Shown here piece after piece: positions 1 to 12,533 of a stretch of DNA of 64,000 bases. The first letter of the stretch is position 1. The number at the start of each line of letters is the position of its first letter. Location of the stretch: positions 13,308,220 through 13,372,219 of the forward strand of contig NC_135151.1 of NCBI RefSeq assembly GCF_050948215.1. Direction: 5' to 3'. The notes under the pieces were generated by a model. It was not told the origin of the DNA and made no database searches. It was given only the letters and a program-made list of their open reading frames with translations. The translations under genes and the position numbers were made by a program. This DNA is from Halictus rubicundus. Taxonomy: Eukaryota > Arthropoda > Insecta > Hymenoptera > Halictidae.

Positions 1-355
1 AGTCGTTGCTGACAAAATTGTTTCAAGCTTTAAATTTCTTCTTTAAACTGTCAAAAAATTGCACGTGCACCGCAACGATCGGTGACAATTTCCCAAAATC
101 CTACCGGAAATGCGTGAGTTGTACTGTCCGTTTCTTCCAGCACGAATAGGAAGTAAGTCATCAAGCGTCCAGTTCCCGGTGATCGATAAATCCGGTTCAT
201 TACGAATCAGGCTGGTCCTCATTTATCCGTCGAATAGATCAGAGTCAAGTTCCTCCGAAAAAAGGGGGGAATTGTCGTTGCCGTCGCAGCCGGGGGAAAA
301 GGACGTCGGAGGACAATCCGGAAGACAGATTGGCCGGGAACAATCGTGGCCGGGG

Positions 356-356
<1 letters not shown>
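1..356. other. Gene-free stretch before the first microsatellite
   Basis: I see no coding sequence, repeat end or RNA gene here. Short open frames on both strands run into the adjacent CT tract and translate it as Ser-Leu or Glu-Arg runs, which is typical of chance reading through a dinucleotide repeat. Confidence 0.5.

Positions 357-414
<58 letters not shown>
357..414. repeat. (CT)n dinucleotide microsatellite
   Basis: A 58 bp uninterrupted run of CT on the + strand. It is pure, so probably length-polymorphic. On the minus strand it is a (GA)n tract of the kind bound by GAGA-type factors in insects; any regulatory role is inference. Confidence 0.97.
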
Positions 415-416
<2 letters not shown>

Positions 417-2008
417 CTGGTCTTCTCGGTCCCCCTTTTCATTCGTTCTTAACGACGCGTTCTCCGACTTAACGTATCGGCGTAACGAGTCTAATCCGTC
501 GGGTTGACGTTCCCCGTGAATCGGCTCTACGGACGACACCCTATCGGTCGACCGCAAGAAAATGAAAGGGGGAGACCATGGCTGGTCCCCGGTGTACGCT
601 CTGAATTCATCAGGCAACCTCTAATCTCGATATCATCGATAACAATGTCATCCGCGGACAATAGACAGAGAGAACGAGAAGGAGAGAACGGCGGATAGTC
701 AACGGATCGATCCAACCGTGCGTGTTTCGATGGAAAAGATCGGAGGGTTCGACTTTGCTTGAACCCGACACTCACGGCATAATTAATTAATATTTTGTTG
801 GACAGTTGGTGGTATTAACAAATTGTAGGTAAGAGGCACCAATGGACCGTTTTCCAAGCGCTGACGATGGAAGACGATGAATGGGAGAGTGAATGCTGAA
901 AACTAGGTATCGAAGCCTAACGCTCGGTAAAATCATCGTACATGGACTACCCCTCTAAACTAGCTCCGTGTGACTTTCTCTTATCTTCAAAGATAAAAAT
1001 TGTCACGTAGGGAGGACATATGGATGACGCTGAAACAATAAAACAGGAAACGATGAGAGTCCTGATTCCTGAAGAGCGATTCATATTCCTGAAGAGCGCT
1101 TCTCAAGAAGACGCAGCAGGAAGAAGTGTACTCTTTCTGAAGGGGTGTATTTTAAAGAGGATAGCATCCACTAGAAAGAAAGTAGAAACACCGAATTTTG
1201 TTGACGTGGTACTACGAATTTTGTGAACAAAGTACAATAGTGTTCGTTTTAATTTGCACGATTTCAGACACGGAAGTAAAATTCTTGCGTATCAATGTAG
1301 CGTTGTTCTCCCAGGGAGAAGAGCGAAGCTGGGTCGTGTAAATGTAACCATATAAGTTTTAGTACAATTTAGTATGAAACTGCTGCAGTAGGCTGCGACT
1401 GAACACTATCGTCCGCACAAAATCTGGTAGCGTTATTATCGGATTGTACTGATCCCTATTATTTTATTTCAAATTTCTCATATTTCACCCCTGCTACAAA
1501 TTTTGGTAGAATTTAAGTGCACTACGGTGGCAGGTTGCGTCTGAAGACTATCGTTCGGATCGAACGGAGCCCGGGAAGAGTCGTCATAGGGCAGAGGGCC
1601 GATTTCACCTAGGGTCCTCTGGAGTGGCGATTGTCTGGTTGCCACCCTTGAAAAAAGCCCGGTGGAGGGCCGGGCCGGGACACTGCGAGCACCATGGAGG
1701 CCAGGGTGCTTTCCGGCGTGGAGCCCGGTAGCCCAGGGAGCAACAGCACGTGCCGAGAATACTCGAGGAGCTGGATGTGCCCCTTTCTCGCGGGGCGCGC
1801 CGGCCCAGGATGAGTTCAAGAGAAATTTATAAAGGCCTACGTGCTCTCCAGGCGACTCTGCCTGTGATACTTTATGGCAGTGTTTTGTTTCCACGGGAGG
1901 GACGCGGGCTGATGGGGCCCTAAAGCGTCGCTCGCAGTCGGTTTACAGGGTTCATAAGACGCGACGTGAATTCGCCCATGGCTCCTGAACCAAGCACCCA
2001 CCTCCCCG
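415..2008. other. Gene-free stretch with two small internal duplications
   Basis: Two small duplications are visible. At 1066-1107 a 20 bp unit beginning ATTCCTGAAGAGCG occurs twice in tandem. About 55 bp around 1363-1418 is repeated in diverged form at 1505-1560; both copies contain the pattern CTG(A)A-ACTATCGTYCG. A 138-codon open frame on the minus strand (1478-1894) lies in a GC-rich block and matches nothing I know. I treat it as chance. Confidence 0.45.

Positions 2009-2058
<50 letters not shown>
2009..2058. repeat. (CT)n microsatellite with one TTT interruption
   Basis: A run of TC dinucleotides of about 50 bp with a single CTTTC interruption near 2025. It is the second of several long CT/GA tracts in the first 6.5 kb. 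Confidence 0.95.
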
Positions 2059-2061
<3 letters not shown>

Positions 2062-2846
2062 CCCCGAGTAGAGAGTTTATTGCACGTGCAAGATTCTTCG
2101 GGCTCCGGGGGATGCTCGTTTACGTCCCCCGTGAAAAACAGTGCGCTGCATTCCTACCGGGGTGCGCCGGTAAATTAGTACGTTTCTTTTTTCTCTCTCG
2201 AACCCCCCCTGCTCGCACTGCCATCACGCCCACTCGTCGGCTTCTCTTTCGGAGCTCGTGTAAACACGCGGGAAACATAATTACGCCGAAATAAGCGTCC
2301 CCGGTAATACGGCAGCGAGTTATGCGAGACGCCCCGCTTGATCTACTTGCCTCGTTAGAAAGTAGGATTACACGCGCGACCGTGTCCGCGGGATTTTGAA
2401 TAAATAAAGCTCTTTCGGAGGACTTTTATCGCTCGAGCAGAATAACGAGACTCCTCGCTCGTGATCCTCTTCGCTGGAGAAATTAATTGCCGGATAAATA
2501 AAGCGTTAACGGAAAACACGTCCATCCTGCATCATTGGCATTTTGCGTGGATTGCTCCCTTGAAAATAAAGTGACTTCAAAAATGGCAACCTGATCTTAT
2601 TTTAAAGCTTAAAATCTCTACTTTCATAATTCATCGTTCATTTATGTCCTAAATACTATTGCACGATGTACAGGGTGGAAAACTAGAGACACATTTTGTT
2701 CAAAACGTTTTTACAAACATTTAAAAAAATTCCAAACATTGAAGATTCTTCTTCTTTGCAACAACACCTTAAAACTTGACCTACGATTATTTTAGTCGTT
2801 TTATTGAATTTTGAATGAAAGATGTACCACTGACTACAGTGGTATA
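2059..2846. other. Gene-free stretch; possible CAGGGTGG-type repeat end
   Basis: CpG-rich to about 2500, then AT-rich. At 2667-2680 the sequence GTACAGGGTGG resembles the ends of the element at 44178-44459. No matching opposite end is seen, so it may be a decayed fragment. Nothing else is recognised. Confidence 0.4.
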
Positions 2847-2854
2847 AGATAGAC

Positions 2855-3062
2855 CAATCACGGGCAACTTTTTCCCCGCTGTCGCTTCACAACTCCCACT
2901 AGCAGTGTACCGGTTCCCCCACTATCAACTATTTCATGCTTTGCCTCGCGTGACTGCGAATAAATGCGTGTACATCTACAATCCACAGGAGTTTATTGAG
3001 GGAACTCAGCAGTAGGGGGAGGAGTCGTCTGTGGCTCGCGAGCCGCAAGTTGCCCAGGCCTG
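2855..3062. mobile_element. hAT-like MITE
   Basis: The left end reads CAATCACGGGCAACTT. The right end, read inward on the minus strand, is CAGGCCTGGGCAACTTGCGG. They share GGGCAACTT at the same offset from the tip. The inner part of the right end (GCGGCTCGCGAGCC) is of the kind found at the tips of many hAT elements. The flanks give an 8 bp target duplication with two differences, AGATAGAC at 2847-2854 and AGGTAGAT at 3063-3070, and 8 bp is the hAT rule. The 208 bp interior has no transposase frame, so the element is non-autonomous. The decayed ends suggest an old insertion. Superfamily assignment rests on end motif and duplication length only. Confidence 0.65.
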
Positions 3063-3180
3063 AGGTAGATTATGAGGTCGTTATTTTATTAAATAGAAAT
3101 GTTTCGATTTTTGTTCTATAACACAAAAAAAATCGTACATCAATTTTTAAGGAATCGCTGCAAAGAGATTCAATCTTTAA

Positions 3181-3415
3181 CACGTTGAATGCCACGTCAC
3201 CCATATGTGGGTGACGGTATTATTTGTGCAGGTTTTAAAATGAATTTTTACGTTGATATATTGATTGTACCAAACTTGATTAGGATCTGTAATATGCAAG
3301 AAAGTTGGAGGACTACTCAGTATCATACATTTAATTTTTTTCAATTTGTATTTCATTAAATAACTTACTTTGATTTTATGGAATTTTGGGGGTTTCTAGT
3401 TTGGCGATCAAAGTG
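3181..3415. mobile_element. piggyBac-like MITE (TTAA-flanked)
   Basis: TTAA occurs exactly at both borders (3177-3180 and 3416-3419). The inward-facing ends are CACGTTGAATGCCACG on the left and CACTTTGATCGCCAAA on the right strand, about 12 of 16 identical. A subterminal perfect hairpin (arms 3195-3203 and 3208-3216, CGTCACCCA/TGGGTGACG) follows the left end. TTAA duplication is the hallmark of piggyBac-type transposition. The 235 bp interior is AT-rich without a transposase frame. TIR tips beginning CAC rather than CCC are less usual but known in this superfamily. Confidence 0.72.
3195..3216. repeat. Perfect 9 bp inverted repeat inside the MITE
   Basis: Nine-base arms separated by TATG, just inside the left end of the piggyBac-like element at 3181. 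Subterminal palindromes are common transposase-binding features in MITEs; that role is inferred here. Confidence 0.85.
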
Positions 3416-3419
3416 TTAA

Positions 3420-4244
3420 ATCTATACTCGATACAGTCACGTATAAATTTTCCAATGTTTCTAGAGATAGAATCATCTTAAACGTAACGGAACGATGAAT
3501 TATAAACATAGAGGCCTCAAGTTTTGAAATTACTTCAGATGCATTAATGTACGATCATATCGAAGATCCTGAAGACACCGTACAGAAAGTTGCGTTGCTC
3601 AACTTTGGATGAAGCTATTTTCCACTTCTCAAAGCCGCGCTACCTCTTGTCTCGGTTGAAACGCACCTGCACGAGTAATTGCCTCGCGATGGGGAGATTC
3701 ATCGAAGAAACTTTATTCCCGTTTCACCGTGGACGATCGTTTAATTATTACCGAGCGGTGCCGAATAGCGAAACGGAGTCCTTTATGTTCCTGCAACGTA
3801 TTTTTAACGTCGCCGGCATTAATCACGCGGGACGGTGGATCAGCGCAATTAATTAAAGCATTTAAAATCCATTCGCCGGCGATTGATGCGAGCCGCGCGA
3901 ACAATGCGCTAATTATACTGGATAAATAAATGAAACAGATAAACGCGCGGATGCGGACGCTGCGCTGTCTCTCGCGCGCTCGCTCTCCTCTCCCGGGAAT
4001 CGAATGAAGCTGTGCCCGGTATCTCTCTGTTCCCGTTGGAAACGCGACCGCATTCTTCGGTCGGTCCGTAGTAACTTTAATACGGGTTATAAATCGCCGG
4101 CTCTTTCTCATGTAAATACGGACCTAACCAAGATTCAGCCTCGGCCCCGCGCGTCTCTTTTCCCGCTTCATCCCCTTCTTGTCCCTTGCCAGAGAGCGGA
4201 ATCACCGAGTCCGGAGATCGTCCTCTCCCCCCACTCCCTCTTTC

Positions 4245-4247
<3 letters not shown>
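3420..4247. other. Gene-free stretch
   Basis: AT-rich to about 3600, then CpG-rich. Overlapping open frames on both strands (3590-3856 plus, 3713-4111 minus) show no domain or low-complexity-free similarity that I recognise. Nothing supported. Confidence 0.4.
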
Positions 4248-4296
<49 letters not shown>

Positions 4297-4299
4297 TCG
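4248..4299. repeat. (CT)n microsatellite
   Basis: About 52 bp of CT with a single TAT interruption. It faces a (GA)n tract at 4546-4603, so the two tracts form an inverted pair about 250 bp apart. Confidence 0.96.
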
Positions 4300-4537
4300 C
4301 TGTCTCGTTTCCCTTGCTCGCACGGCCGCCACTCACAATTACACAATTTAACCAAGCATTAAAATGATCCTCAATTCCCCAATCTACTTAACTTCGTTCG
4401 TCCACCGCTATCAGAGACGGGAGTCCTACCTCGCAGACCCGTTTTCCCTCCTTTTCCCAGCGAGACTGCGAAATTCGCCCCTTCGTATTTCGACGAATCG
4501 CGTTCGGGACAGAGAAAACCAGGACCGAGAGACTTAA

Positions 4538-4545
<8 letters not shown>

Positions 4546-4603
<58 letters not shown>
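4546..4603. repeat. (GA)n microsatellite, inverted partner of the CT tract
   Basis: A pure GA run of about 58 bp. It is the reverse complement of the CT tract at 4248-4299, so a transcript crossing both could form a long CU:GA duplex. Confidence 0.96.
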
Positions 4604-4606
<3 letters not shown>

Positions 4607-6247
4607 CAGCTGGGGAAAAGGATGGGTCGGCCAGAACGAAGGGAAAACGATTCCGGCCGCAAAATGAATCTCTTTGATGCAATCTCAGCGTCATTGATTA
4701 TAACGATGCGATCCCATACAAAAAAGGAGAAGTCAGAGGACGATCGACCCCACCGAGCGGTGATAACACCGGTCTTATCGGGAAAACTTGAAGCTCGGCA
4801 CGTTTGCCAGACACTTTATTTTGCGGTGACTTTGATTTCTGATTGGAAAGCGTGATAAATCGAAATAAAAACCACCAGGCACTTCGCCGCCATCGCACGG
4901 TCTGTTTTCATTAACTGGGGATCTACCGATTGACGAGTAAACGTGTCACAGCAATATTTTATTCTTGCTTCTCAGCCTTCAGGACGATAGATTCAATCAA
5001 CTGGCTGATTCAAAATCAGGCTACTTTTAAAATAAATCGAGAATTTTATTTTTTCTCAAAAATAAGGGTAAACATTTATTTAAATAATCTTCAATTTCTC
5101 GGATCGTAGCCGGTGTATGCAGATAGGTTCAAAACTGCGTTTTATCTGCCTCTAAAATTCTTAACTAGTACTGCCTGGGACGTAACACAAGAAATAAATA
5201 TAAAACATGTAGAGCGATTAAAATTTTATTCCTCGTCTTTATCGTTTCCTCTATGCTCTCGTCGACAAATATGAAGATCGATATGAGTATCGACTATAAA
5301 TTAATTTTCATGCAACTGCAAAGTTCAACGGGCACAATGCTATTGAACGTTATAGAATTAGCGACGCCCTATGCAATCATTTGATGGTTAATTTAGAATT
5401 TCGAGCAGTACTCGACACATTTAGGGCAGTTCACGAGCGTTTCACATTTATATGGCAATTGGAGAGGTTACAAACTAGAGGGGTGGACTCGGAGAGCAGA
5501 TACAAATGTGTGAACGTCGTGTTTTCTATGTTAATTCAATTTAATGCCATTTACTATCTTCCGCCAAGCTGGGCGGCAATAGTGCCTCGGTCATCCTATA
5601 AACCTCGCCCAAAACGAAACGTACAACGAACTAGTCTAATCTTCATTGAAAGAGGAATATACAGGATATTTTGTAAGAAATGGAACCGACGCATGCGTTC
5701 TATTTATTCTTGTTTCATAGTTATAGTAGCCACTCTTGAGTTTCAATAATGTTGAGTTTCACTCGTAGCAGCTTTTACGAAGACAGGCAGCTTATTGATA
5801 CATTCATCAGAAATAATGTCCCTTGTTAAAGAGTGTCTCTACAACATTTCCACACTGCCAACTCAACAATTGCGTAGTTTTACCTGTGTCACTTCTGCAC
5901 CGAGAGTCAGATATTCGGAAATGCCCTGTAGAGGACAGTAAGAGCAAGAGCACCGAATTCACCGAATTCGGCGTCGGGAGCGGATCGAAGAGCTCTGTTT
6001 TTCGGTTTCTGTCTTTGGGAGGCGTGACGTTTCCCGCTCGCGTGTCTCGCGTTTCCTCGGGGCGGAACAGACCCATAAATATACGCCGTTCGAACCGGAG
6101 ATCTTTCGTCGCATTCCTCGCGATTCCGCCCGGGCATGGAACGCGCGCGGCTCAGCGCGCGTCGAATCGGTTCGAACCGGTCCGGACCATTATCCGTCAT
6201 CCGGGCGAACGCCCATGGGCCGACCCTCCGTCCAAAAAACAAGACAA
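4604..6247. other. Gene-free stretch
   Basis: Contains a 122-codon open frame at 5381-5749 (+) and a pair of overlapping frames on opposite strands at 5823-6377. None has a recognisable motif, and frames open on both strands over the same CpG-rich DNA are expected by chance. No repeat ends seen. Confidence 0.4.
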
Positions 6248-6274
6248 AGAGAGAGAGAGAGAGAGAGAGAGAGA
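6248..6274. repeat. (GA)n microsatellite
   Basis: About 27 bp of GA, pure. Confidence 0.93.
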
Positions 6275-6863
6275 CAATGATTTTCGGAGATACCTGGATG
6301 CCATCTAGGAGAACCAGGAAACCTGTCCGTCTCCGACTAAGAGTGATGGTACCGAGAATTTGTGGGTAATGAGCCAAGTGTGCCTCCGACCGAACCGCTT
6401 AATTAGAAATCGCCTAGGCGGTGGATTTTAACGATTCGTTTAACCGGTTCTCGCAGGGAACGAGTTCACGCGCGAAGAATCCGCCGCTACGCCATGCGCC
6501 GCCGCGCCGATCCACATAAATCCCAGGGGGCCGACGTCGTCATTAAAATACCACGTGTTTCGCGTTCTTAGCGTAATTAATCCTGGATTTGTACCGCGCG
6601 TGCGGCCCGCCCGAATAAGCCCACCGGCGATCCCCGATCGCTAACGACACACGACTTTTCACGTCGCCCGTGAAACGAACCCGCTGGACCGGCGTCTGGA
6701 ACCTGCTTCTACGGCGGGAACCGGTTGCGAACTTCCGGAGGACTCGCGAGATCAAAGAACAACACCTGCGACGATTCGCGATTTCTCTGTCTGCGACCTT
6801 GAATGACCTTGGAATAATTATTGTCACTGAATTCCTAATGAAAGGGACTATCATTGTAGTTGT
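6275..6863. other. Gene-free CpG-rich stretch
   Basis: High CpG density from 6400 to 6780, falling abruptly at about 6790 where TGACCTTGAATGACCTTGG occurs. A similar TGACCTTGACATGACCTT lies just inside the right end of the element at 44178-44459. This raises the possibility that the element at 6864 extends further left. No gene seen. Confidence 0.35.
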
Positions 6864-7056
6864 TTAAAAAAGGGTGGTTCGATTTGAAAAAGTCAAGGTG
6901 AACTTGATATCTAAAAAAATTACATGAAAACAAAATTTTTGTTGGCGTCGTGCCAGCCCCATTGTACCATTCAACTTTGTCCTTACCATATTTGACGTAT
7001 CTTTAGAAACAACAAAGATATTTGAGGTGCAAACGTTAGGTGACTCACCCTGTATA
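6864..7056. mobile_element. Possible CAGGGTG-ended MITE, decayed
   Basis: The right border reads CACCCTGTATA. The left border has AAAAAGGGTGGTTC, so inward the two ends share AGGGTG and little more. The interior is AT-rich with no frame. The right end is the same tip sequence as the better-preserved element at 44178-44459. The left border is uncertain and may be a chance resemblance. Confidence 0.35.
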
Positions 7057-10000
7057 TTACAAAATAAATGAATTGAATAACCATTCTTACATAGATATTA
7101 GTACAGAAATGTCCCTCCGATGGTCTAATAACCGTGCGAGTGTTAATCAGTATGACTGTAGTTACAGTCCGAACGAGAAGAAATGGAAATTCTTGATTAT
7201 TCATAAAATATCACAAATACTAGAATACCAGACCCCTTGCTTACCATTTGTTTTTGAGCAAGTCCTATCATTTTCGGGTATGCCACAAAGAAGTGGACGT
7301 CCTTCATGGATGGGTATAGCAGCCGTTTCCGAGCATATAACTGAAGACGGAGATTGTTCAAGGGTGCGCTATCATTATGTCGCGGGACGATAACTCAGGA
7401 CAGTTGGCAGTCGCATCGTCCACGGTTAAGAACATGGTCAACAAGTAGCCGCGGATGCGTGGACACGCTCCGCGAAGCGCAGAGACTGCGGGTCCGCAAA
7501 AACTATTATTACGTTACCTGGATACCTTGTTAAGCATGGTGCTGTTAGTGTCCCTGATCGCGTACCTCGGACGCGGCTGGGATATCTCTCGCCTGGGGAC
7601 GTTAAAGCCGTGTTCCTTCTCCGTTTCCTCGAGTTTTTTCAACGCACCAGAAGACCAATCTTCCTAGCTGCAGAGCCGCTCGAGCAAAACGAGACTCTAG
7701 CTGCGTTTCGCTGTAAATGGGTAACGAACAAGCCCCGGCTCCCGCGCGTTTATGTACGAACTGTTTAAATTATGGCAGGCCCAAAGCAAAAACGGGCGGA
7801 GTTCCGTGCCCTCGCTGTGCTTTATGAACAGAAAAATAAATATATGCTGGGCGACGGGACGGAAACGAGTGGATTGCGCCGTCGTGCTTGAAAGCTTCAG
7901 ATTTTCTTCGGTTGTGTTACGACACAGGTGGTGTTTCTAGCGTAACTTCTTCCCGTGGAATTTGCATAGGCTTTTCAATTAGTTGTTGATTTATGGTGCT
8001 GCGGAGTTCGCTGTGTTCGGGATAGTACGACGTTAATTCGAATTGTTGTTTTAAATCGGGAGGAGCTGGAAAAAACTGAAACTAGGAAACAGACGATTTG
8101 AAAGAAACTCAAGGCGCTAAGAAAAGAGGAATTCACGGCTCGCGGTCGCAAATCATCCGCAATTATGGCTTCTCGCGGCTGCGTCGGAGTCCCTCCGAGA
8201 TCGCAGCGTGAACAGCCGTTGATCATGCTGCGCGTAGAACAGGTCTTGTTCTTTTTGCCAGCAGCGATCGCTTTGTGCTCGGTGTGACAGGCCTCTATCC
8301 ATCGACGCGATCATAATCACGAGACAGCCATGGTGACAGGGAAGAAATCGAAGAATGGATGAGAAACGGGAATTGAGACATTAAACGAGCTAAATAGCGT
8401 CGAGTCATGAATCCCTCTCTCTCTTTCTCATTCCTCGGTACGTTGCGTTGTTGCATTTTATGCGCATTTGTATTAGGGATAGCTTTGATTTCACTATATC
8501 GGCCGGTTTCCCACCGGCAAAGTCAAACCAATTCGCAGTGAATTATTGTTGAGTGCCAGCGAGATTTATCGCCGGGTTTCAACAAGCTTTCCTCCTATGT
8601 ATAGCGATTGCGTGGACCTCTATGCATAAGTCGCTTTGGGATTCAACGAAGCGATCGCTCTGTACGAGAACGAATATTTTTTTCTGGAAATTTTTCTGTT
8701 ATAATGGACTATTTGACAATAAAACACGAGTGGATTTGAAGTTGCATTTATTATAAAGTCACTACTATTTTCTAGGACTGTTTCTCAATGACTCGCAAAT
8801 AAATTATTCAAAGGTCCTGAGGTCTTTGAAAATCGGGCACCAACTTTTGCAATTATACAATGCAATCTAGAAATTGGAAGGAGAATTTTTGGAATTGGAA
8901 GGACACGTGGAATCTTCGGATAATGGAAATTCTACTCTAAGTAAAAATAACCTTACAGTCATTCATCATCCGAAGATTAATGATAAGTCTACATAGACCC
9001 ATACATATACTTTTTTCTATTTTTTATCGCTTAAAGTGTGAGTATATTGAAAGTACAAGATATATATAAATAGTATTTACTTCGTATATAATTGTATTAC
9101 GATGCAGAACATTATTTTTTGGTGTGCATTAAATGTTTGTAGCAACAGCCACATTTGAACACATATTTCATATTATTACTTTCATCGCGAACCAAGATTC
9201 CCGACGAAACTCTTGATCTAAATAGATCCAGCAAGGGTCTCTCAGTTAATTTGATAAATTCTCTAACAGATGAACTCAACTTTGTTGTACCAAGTTCTAT
9301 AAATATCTACCCCCTACTTACAAGAATCCTCAGAACTAATCTTAACCTCGTCTGTCCCTCATCTGCTAATCTTAACTTGTCCACGGTCTCTAATTTAAAA
9401 ACCAGTTTACCGTAAAGATACATAGATGGATTTACAAACGTTAATTCTAAACAAACGAATAGCCCATATTGTCTCATTAAAAAATCAATCTGCTGTAGAG
9501 ATAAACAGCGGAATTTACAAACATCTTTATAGATAGACGCATAATTCTATACTGTGCAAAACTTGATGCATTTTCTATTGCTTTCGAAAAACTAGTACAT
9601 CAATTGATTATATTTAAACGACGTAAGTAAATCCCTAAATTGTTTCTAAATTTCATTTTTCTATATTATTGAGTATTTTACCATTGCGTGAATTTAACAG
9701 CAACGAACAAGTTAAGCAGACCAAAATTAGGAACAAGTGTGGACTCGAAAAGCCCTTGCCACGTAGTAAAATTCAAGCAACTCCAAAAAACAAAAGACGC
9801 ACAATTCAAACCGAGACAAAATCGTTAAATAATACAAAAATGGCTCGATTTTATAAAAGATCTCCAACTTGATCCTGAGCAAAAATTAATCAAATGGGCT
9901 GCAGCGACGGATTCGCGATGTTTGAGGTTCCCAAACGTCGGACGTCAGGATATTTCGAGGGCGCGCGCGATCGGGGGTGGTTTTGTTCGAGCGATTGCAT

Positions 10001-11899
10001 GCATTAACGTCAACTCGCGTCGGTCGCGAAATAACTCGCGGAGCTCTCTATTCATCCGTCCGTAATTCCGCCATCAATTCCGGGAGTTGTTCGGCGGTTT
10101 ATCCGGCGTCGGATCGCGGCCGGGGAAGGCGAAGGCGGCCAGTCGTTAGAACGTTTCTTATCGGGTCGGGCCAGTCGGCTCGGTATCAGCGCCGGAGCGC
10201 CCGAGGCATAATAAAACCAATTAGGCGTGCGCCGCCGCGCAGGGGAAGACCGAAAGGCGAGCGTAGCTAGTAAGAAAATCGCGGCTATTGGCGTGACTCC
10301 AAATCAATTTAAAAAGTTCGCGGCCGTATAAATCTGCGAACGGTCTGCGAGGTTTCGAGCTGCTCGAAGACTCGCTCGCGCGTTTTCGTTTCGCGAACCC
10401 CCATGCCCATGGCGGCATGGCGGCATGGCGGTGTTCTCGCCAGGGGGGTGAGTCATTATCGCGAATCGACTGGTTCTAATGACAAGTGGAAAAGAGCCGG
10501 TGCCAGAAGCGATAGGACCGGTGTCGGCCCGGAACAATTAAACTCGCTTCATAATTCCCTGAGCGGGACGGGAGGGAGGGGGACTTAATGAGAAATGCGC
10601 GTTCAGCCTGATGGATCGATCTCTCTGCCGAGGTCTCTCTCTCCGTTAGCGTTCGCGTGCGAAACGAAAGAGAAAGGAGGATCGGAGTCGAACCGTCCGT
10701 CGAGACTTTTGCCACCCGGAAAGACAAGGTTACGCGATCCCCTGTCAGAAGCCCCGAAGGTTATGCGCGCACGTACACTACGGGTGTCGAAAAGTTCCAT
10801 GGAGAAACAATTTCGTTTCGCCGGATTTAATGGGAATACGTCCGGCGGATAAACACGATCACTTTGACAAGCTATTTCAGTGTTCCGCGCGCATTCCGGA
10901 TAGGGAGTTATGCACACTGATTTGTTCCACCGGTTTGTGCAACGAGTTCCGATTCGCGAAGACGCGGGCTTATCTGCGGGCATTATCTTGCTACGGCGTT
11001 GATCAACTGGTGGAGTGGAGATGACAGTCAAGAACGGATGGAGGTCTTCTATGCAAATGCGCGACGATAATGCGCGTAACACGTGCGAAGATGCACGATA
11101 ACGAAGACTGAGAATATGCGCAATAAAGTAGCGATAAAATGCTAAGTTAAAGGACCAATTAATCGTTGGATATGGCTCGGGTCTTGGAATTGATTTACTC
11201 CGAAGAATTGCAAAGGAGATAGTCGAGGAAAATTTTATGAGACTCGTACCTCGATGTAGTTAGTCTAAGAAGCGGATAACACATAATATTTTTTAATTTC
11301 AAACAGTGTATTAGTTGCAGAAGCATGGAAAACGTGTGGATGGTATCATGGCTGAACAAAGTGATCTATTTATATCAAGTCTGAATAAAATGTATACGTA
11401 ACGTTAGTTCTATTGTTAAAAGAATATTAGGCTCGGTAGTTCTATGTCACAGAAGCGTGTTTCAAAGTGGCCCAGCAAGAAGCAGCCCGCATCACCGATC
11501 GGCATAACCTCCCACTAACATCACAAACCGAAATACCCGAAGAAATCAGTAGAAGCACGTCAGAGTCAAACACCACGCCTCAAAATTACTTGCAATCATC
11601 CGCTCTTCCTCGCGCTGTTTACACAAAACTTAATAGCAGTTTCGCAACCCTATAAATCTTCTGCACACATCGATTCCTGGATCCAAAACATGCAGTCGCG
11701 TGCTTTGCTTCTTCTCCGAACTGGTATACATCCGATCCGTTAATGAGTGCAGTAAAAGGCTCTATACACCGACCAGGCGTGCATCGTAACAGTTAATAAC
11801 GCTTTTACGATTGCGATGCAAGTTCAATCGCGTGACCTCTTTCCACGGAAGTTGGAACAGTGGCTGGGTCGTCGACGATCATCGCAAATATTTAAGACA
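7057..11899. other. Long gene-free stretch, AT-rich then CpG-rich
   Basis: From about 8700 to 9900 the DNA is AT-rich with no repeat structure except a hairpin at 8911-8978. From about 9900 to 11050 it is very CpG-rich, with overlapping open frames on both strands (for example 10603-11082 minus, 159 codons) that look like chance. The window's short CTCTCTCT tract at 8415-8430 is too small to list separately. I see no exon, tRNA or transposon end. Confidence 0.4.
8911..8978. repeat. 11 bp perfect inverted repeat, stem-loop
   Basis: AATCTTCGGAT at 8911-8921 is the exact complement of ATCCGAAGATT at 8968-8978. The loop of 46 bases has only weak additional pairing. The stem is short for a microRNA precursor. 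Confidence 0.8.
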
Positions 11900-11925
11900 G
11901 TTCTCGGACAAGTTCCCCGGAATGC

Positions 11926-12420
11926 TGAAGAGAGGAGCAGCGAGAGGGAGAGGGAGAGAGGGGAGGAGGAGAAGAGTAAGATGAGAGGGCGCAGCTTTTG
12001 TTGGGCGCCCCCTCGGGTTCACCCTTTTCTTCAACTTTCCCGTGTCGCTGTTCAAAATTTCTCATCGTCGATCGGCGTAGAGCACAGCAGGGAACTTTCT
12101 GCCGCCCCCGCGGCCCGTTCTTCAAGTTTTAAGTAGCTACAGCGAGCGCGTCGACCGCTATCGTCGTCTCGGGCTTCAAGGCTGCGCCATTGAAGAAAAA
12201 GGAATCGCCGGCCGATGGGGGAGGGGGAGGGGGCATTGTTCTTCGAGGGTAATTTACATGGACATTTTTTTCTCCTACGCAGCTACCGGTGCACAATGGT
12301 GCCAGAGGCTTGGTCAACGAGCGAGGGAGAGAAAGAGAGAAGCAGGGAAGAGAGGATATCGCAGGTGAAACGGAGCGGAGCCCCGGAGTGGGAGAGAGAA
12401 AGAGAGCAGAAACGGTGGAC
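11926..12420. repeat. Purine-rich low-complexity block
   Basis: Two GA-rich segments (11926-11992 and about 12318-12415) flank a mixed region. Between them, at 12216-12233, lie three G5 runs separated by single A residues. A 208-codon open frame (12215-12841 +) passes through this block and the CCAG repeat; its Ser/Arg/Glu and Gln-Pro-Ala-Ser composition simply reflects those repeats, so I do not call it a gene. A promoter-proximal or 5' UTR nature is possible but unsupported. Confidence 0.6.
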
Positions 12421-12500
12421 CAGCGCGGCGAAACGAGAAGAGGTTGTTGAAGGGAGCAGAGTTGAAACAACAAAACCACCGCGAGCAGCGAACCGACAAA

Positions 12501-12533
<33 letters not shown>

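Noticed and set aside
5823..6377. 161- and 156-codon frames on opposite strands
   Set aside because: Both strands open over the same CpG-rich stretch and both read through a GA microsatellite; expected by chance.
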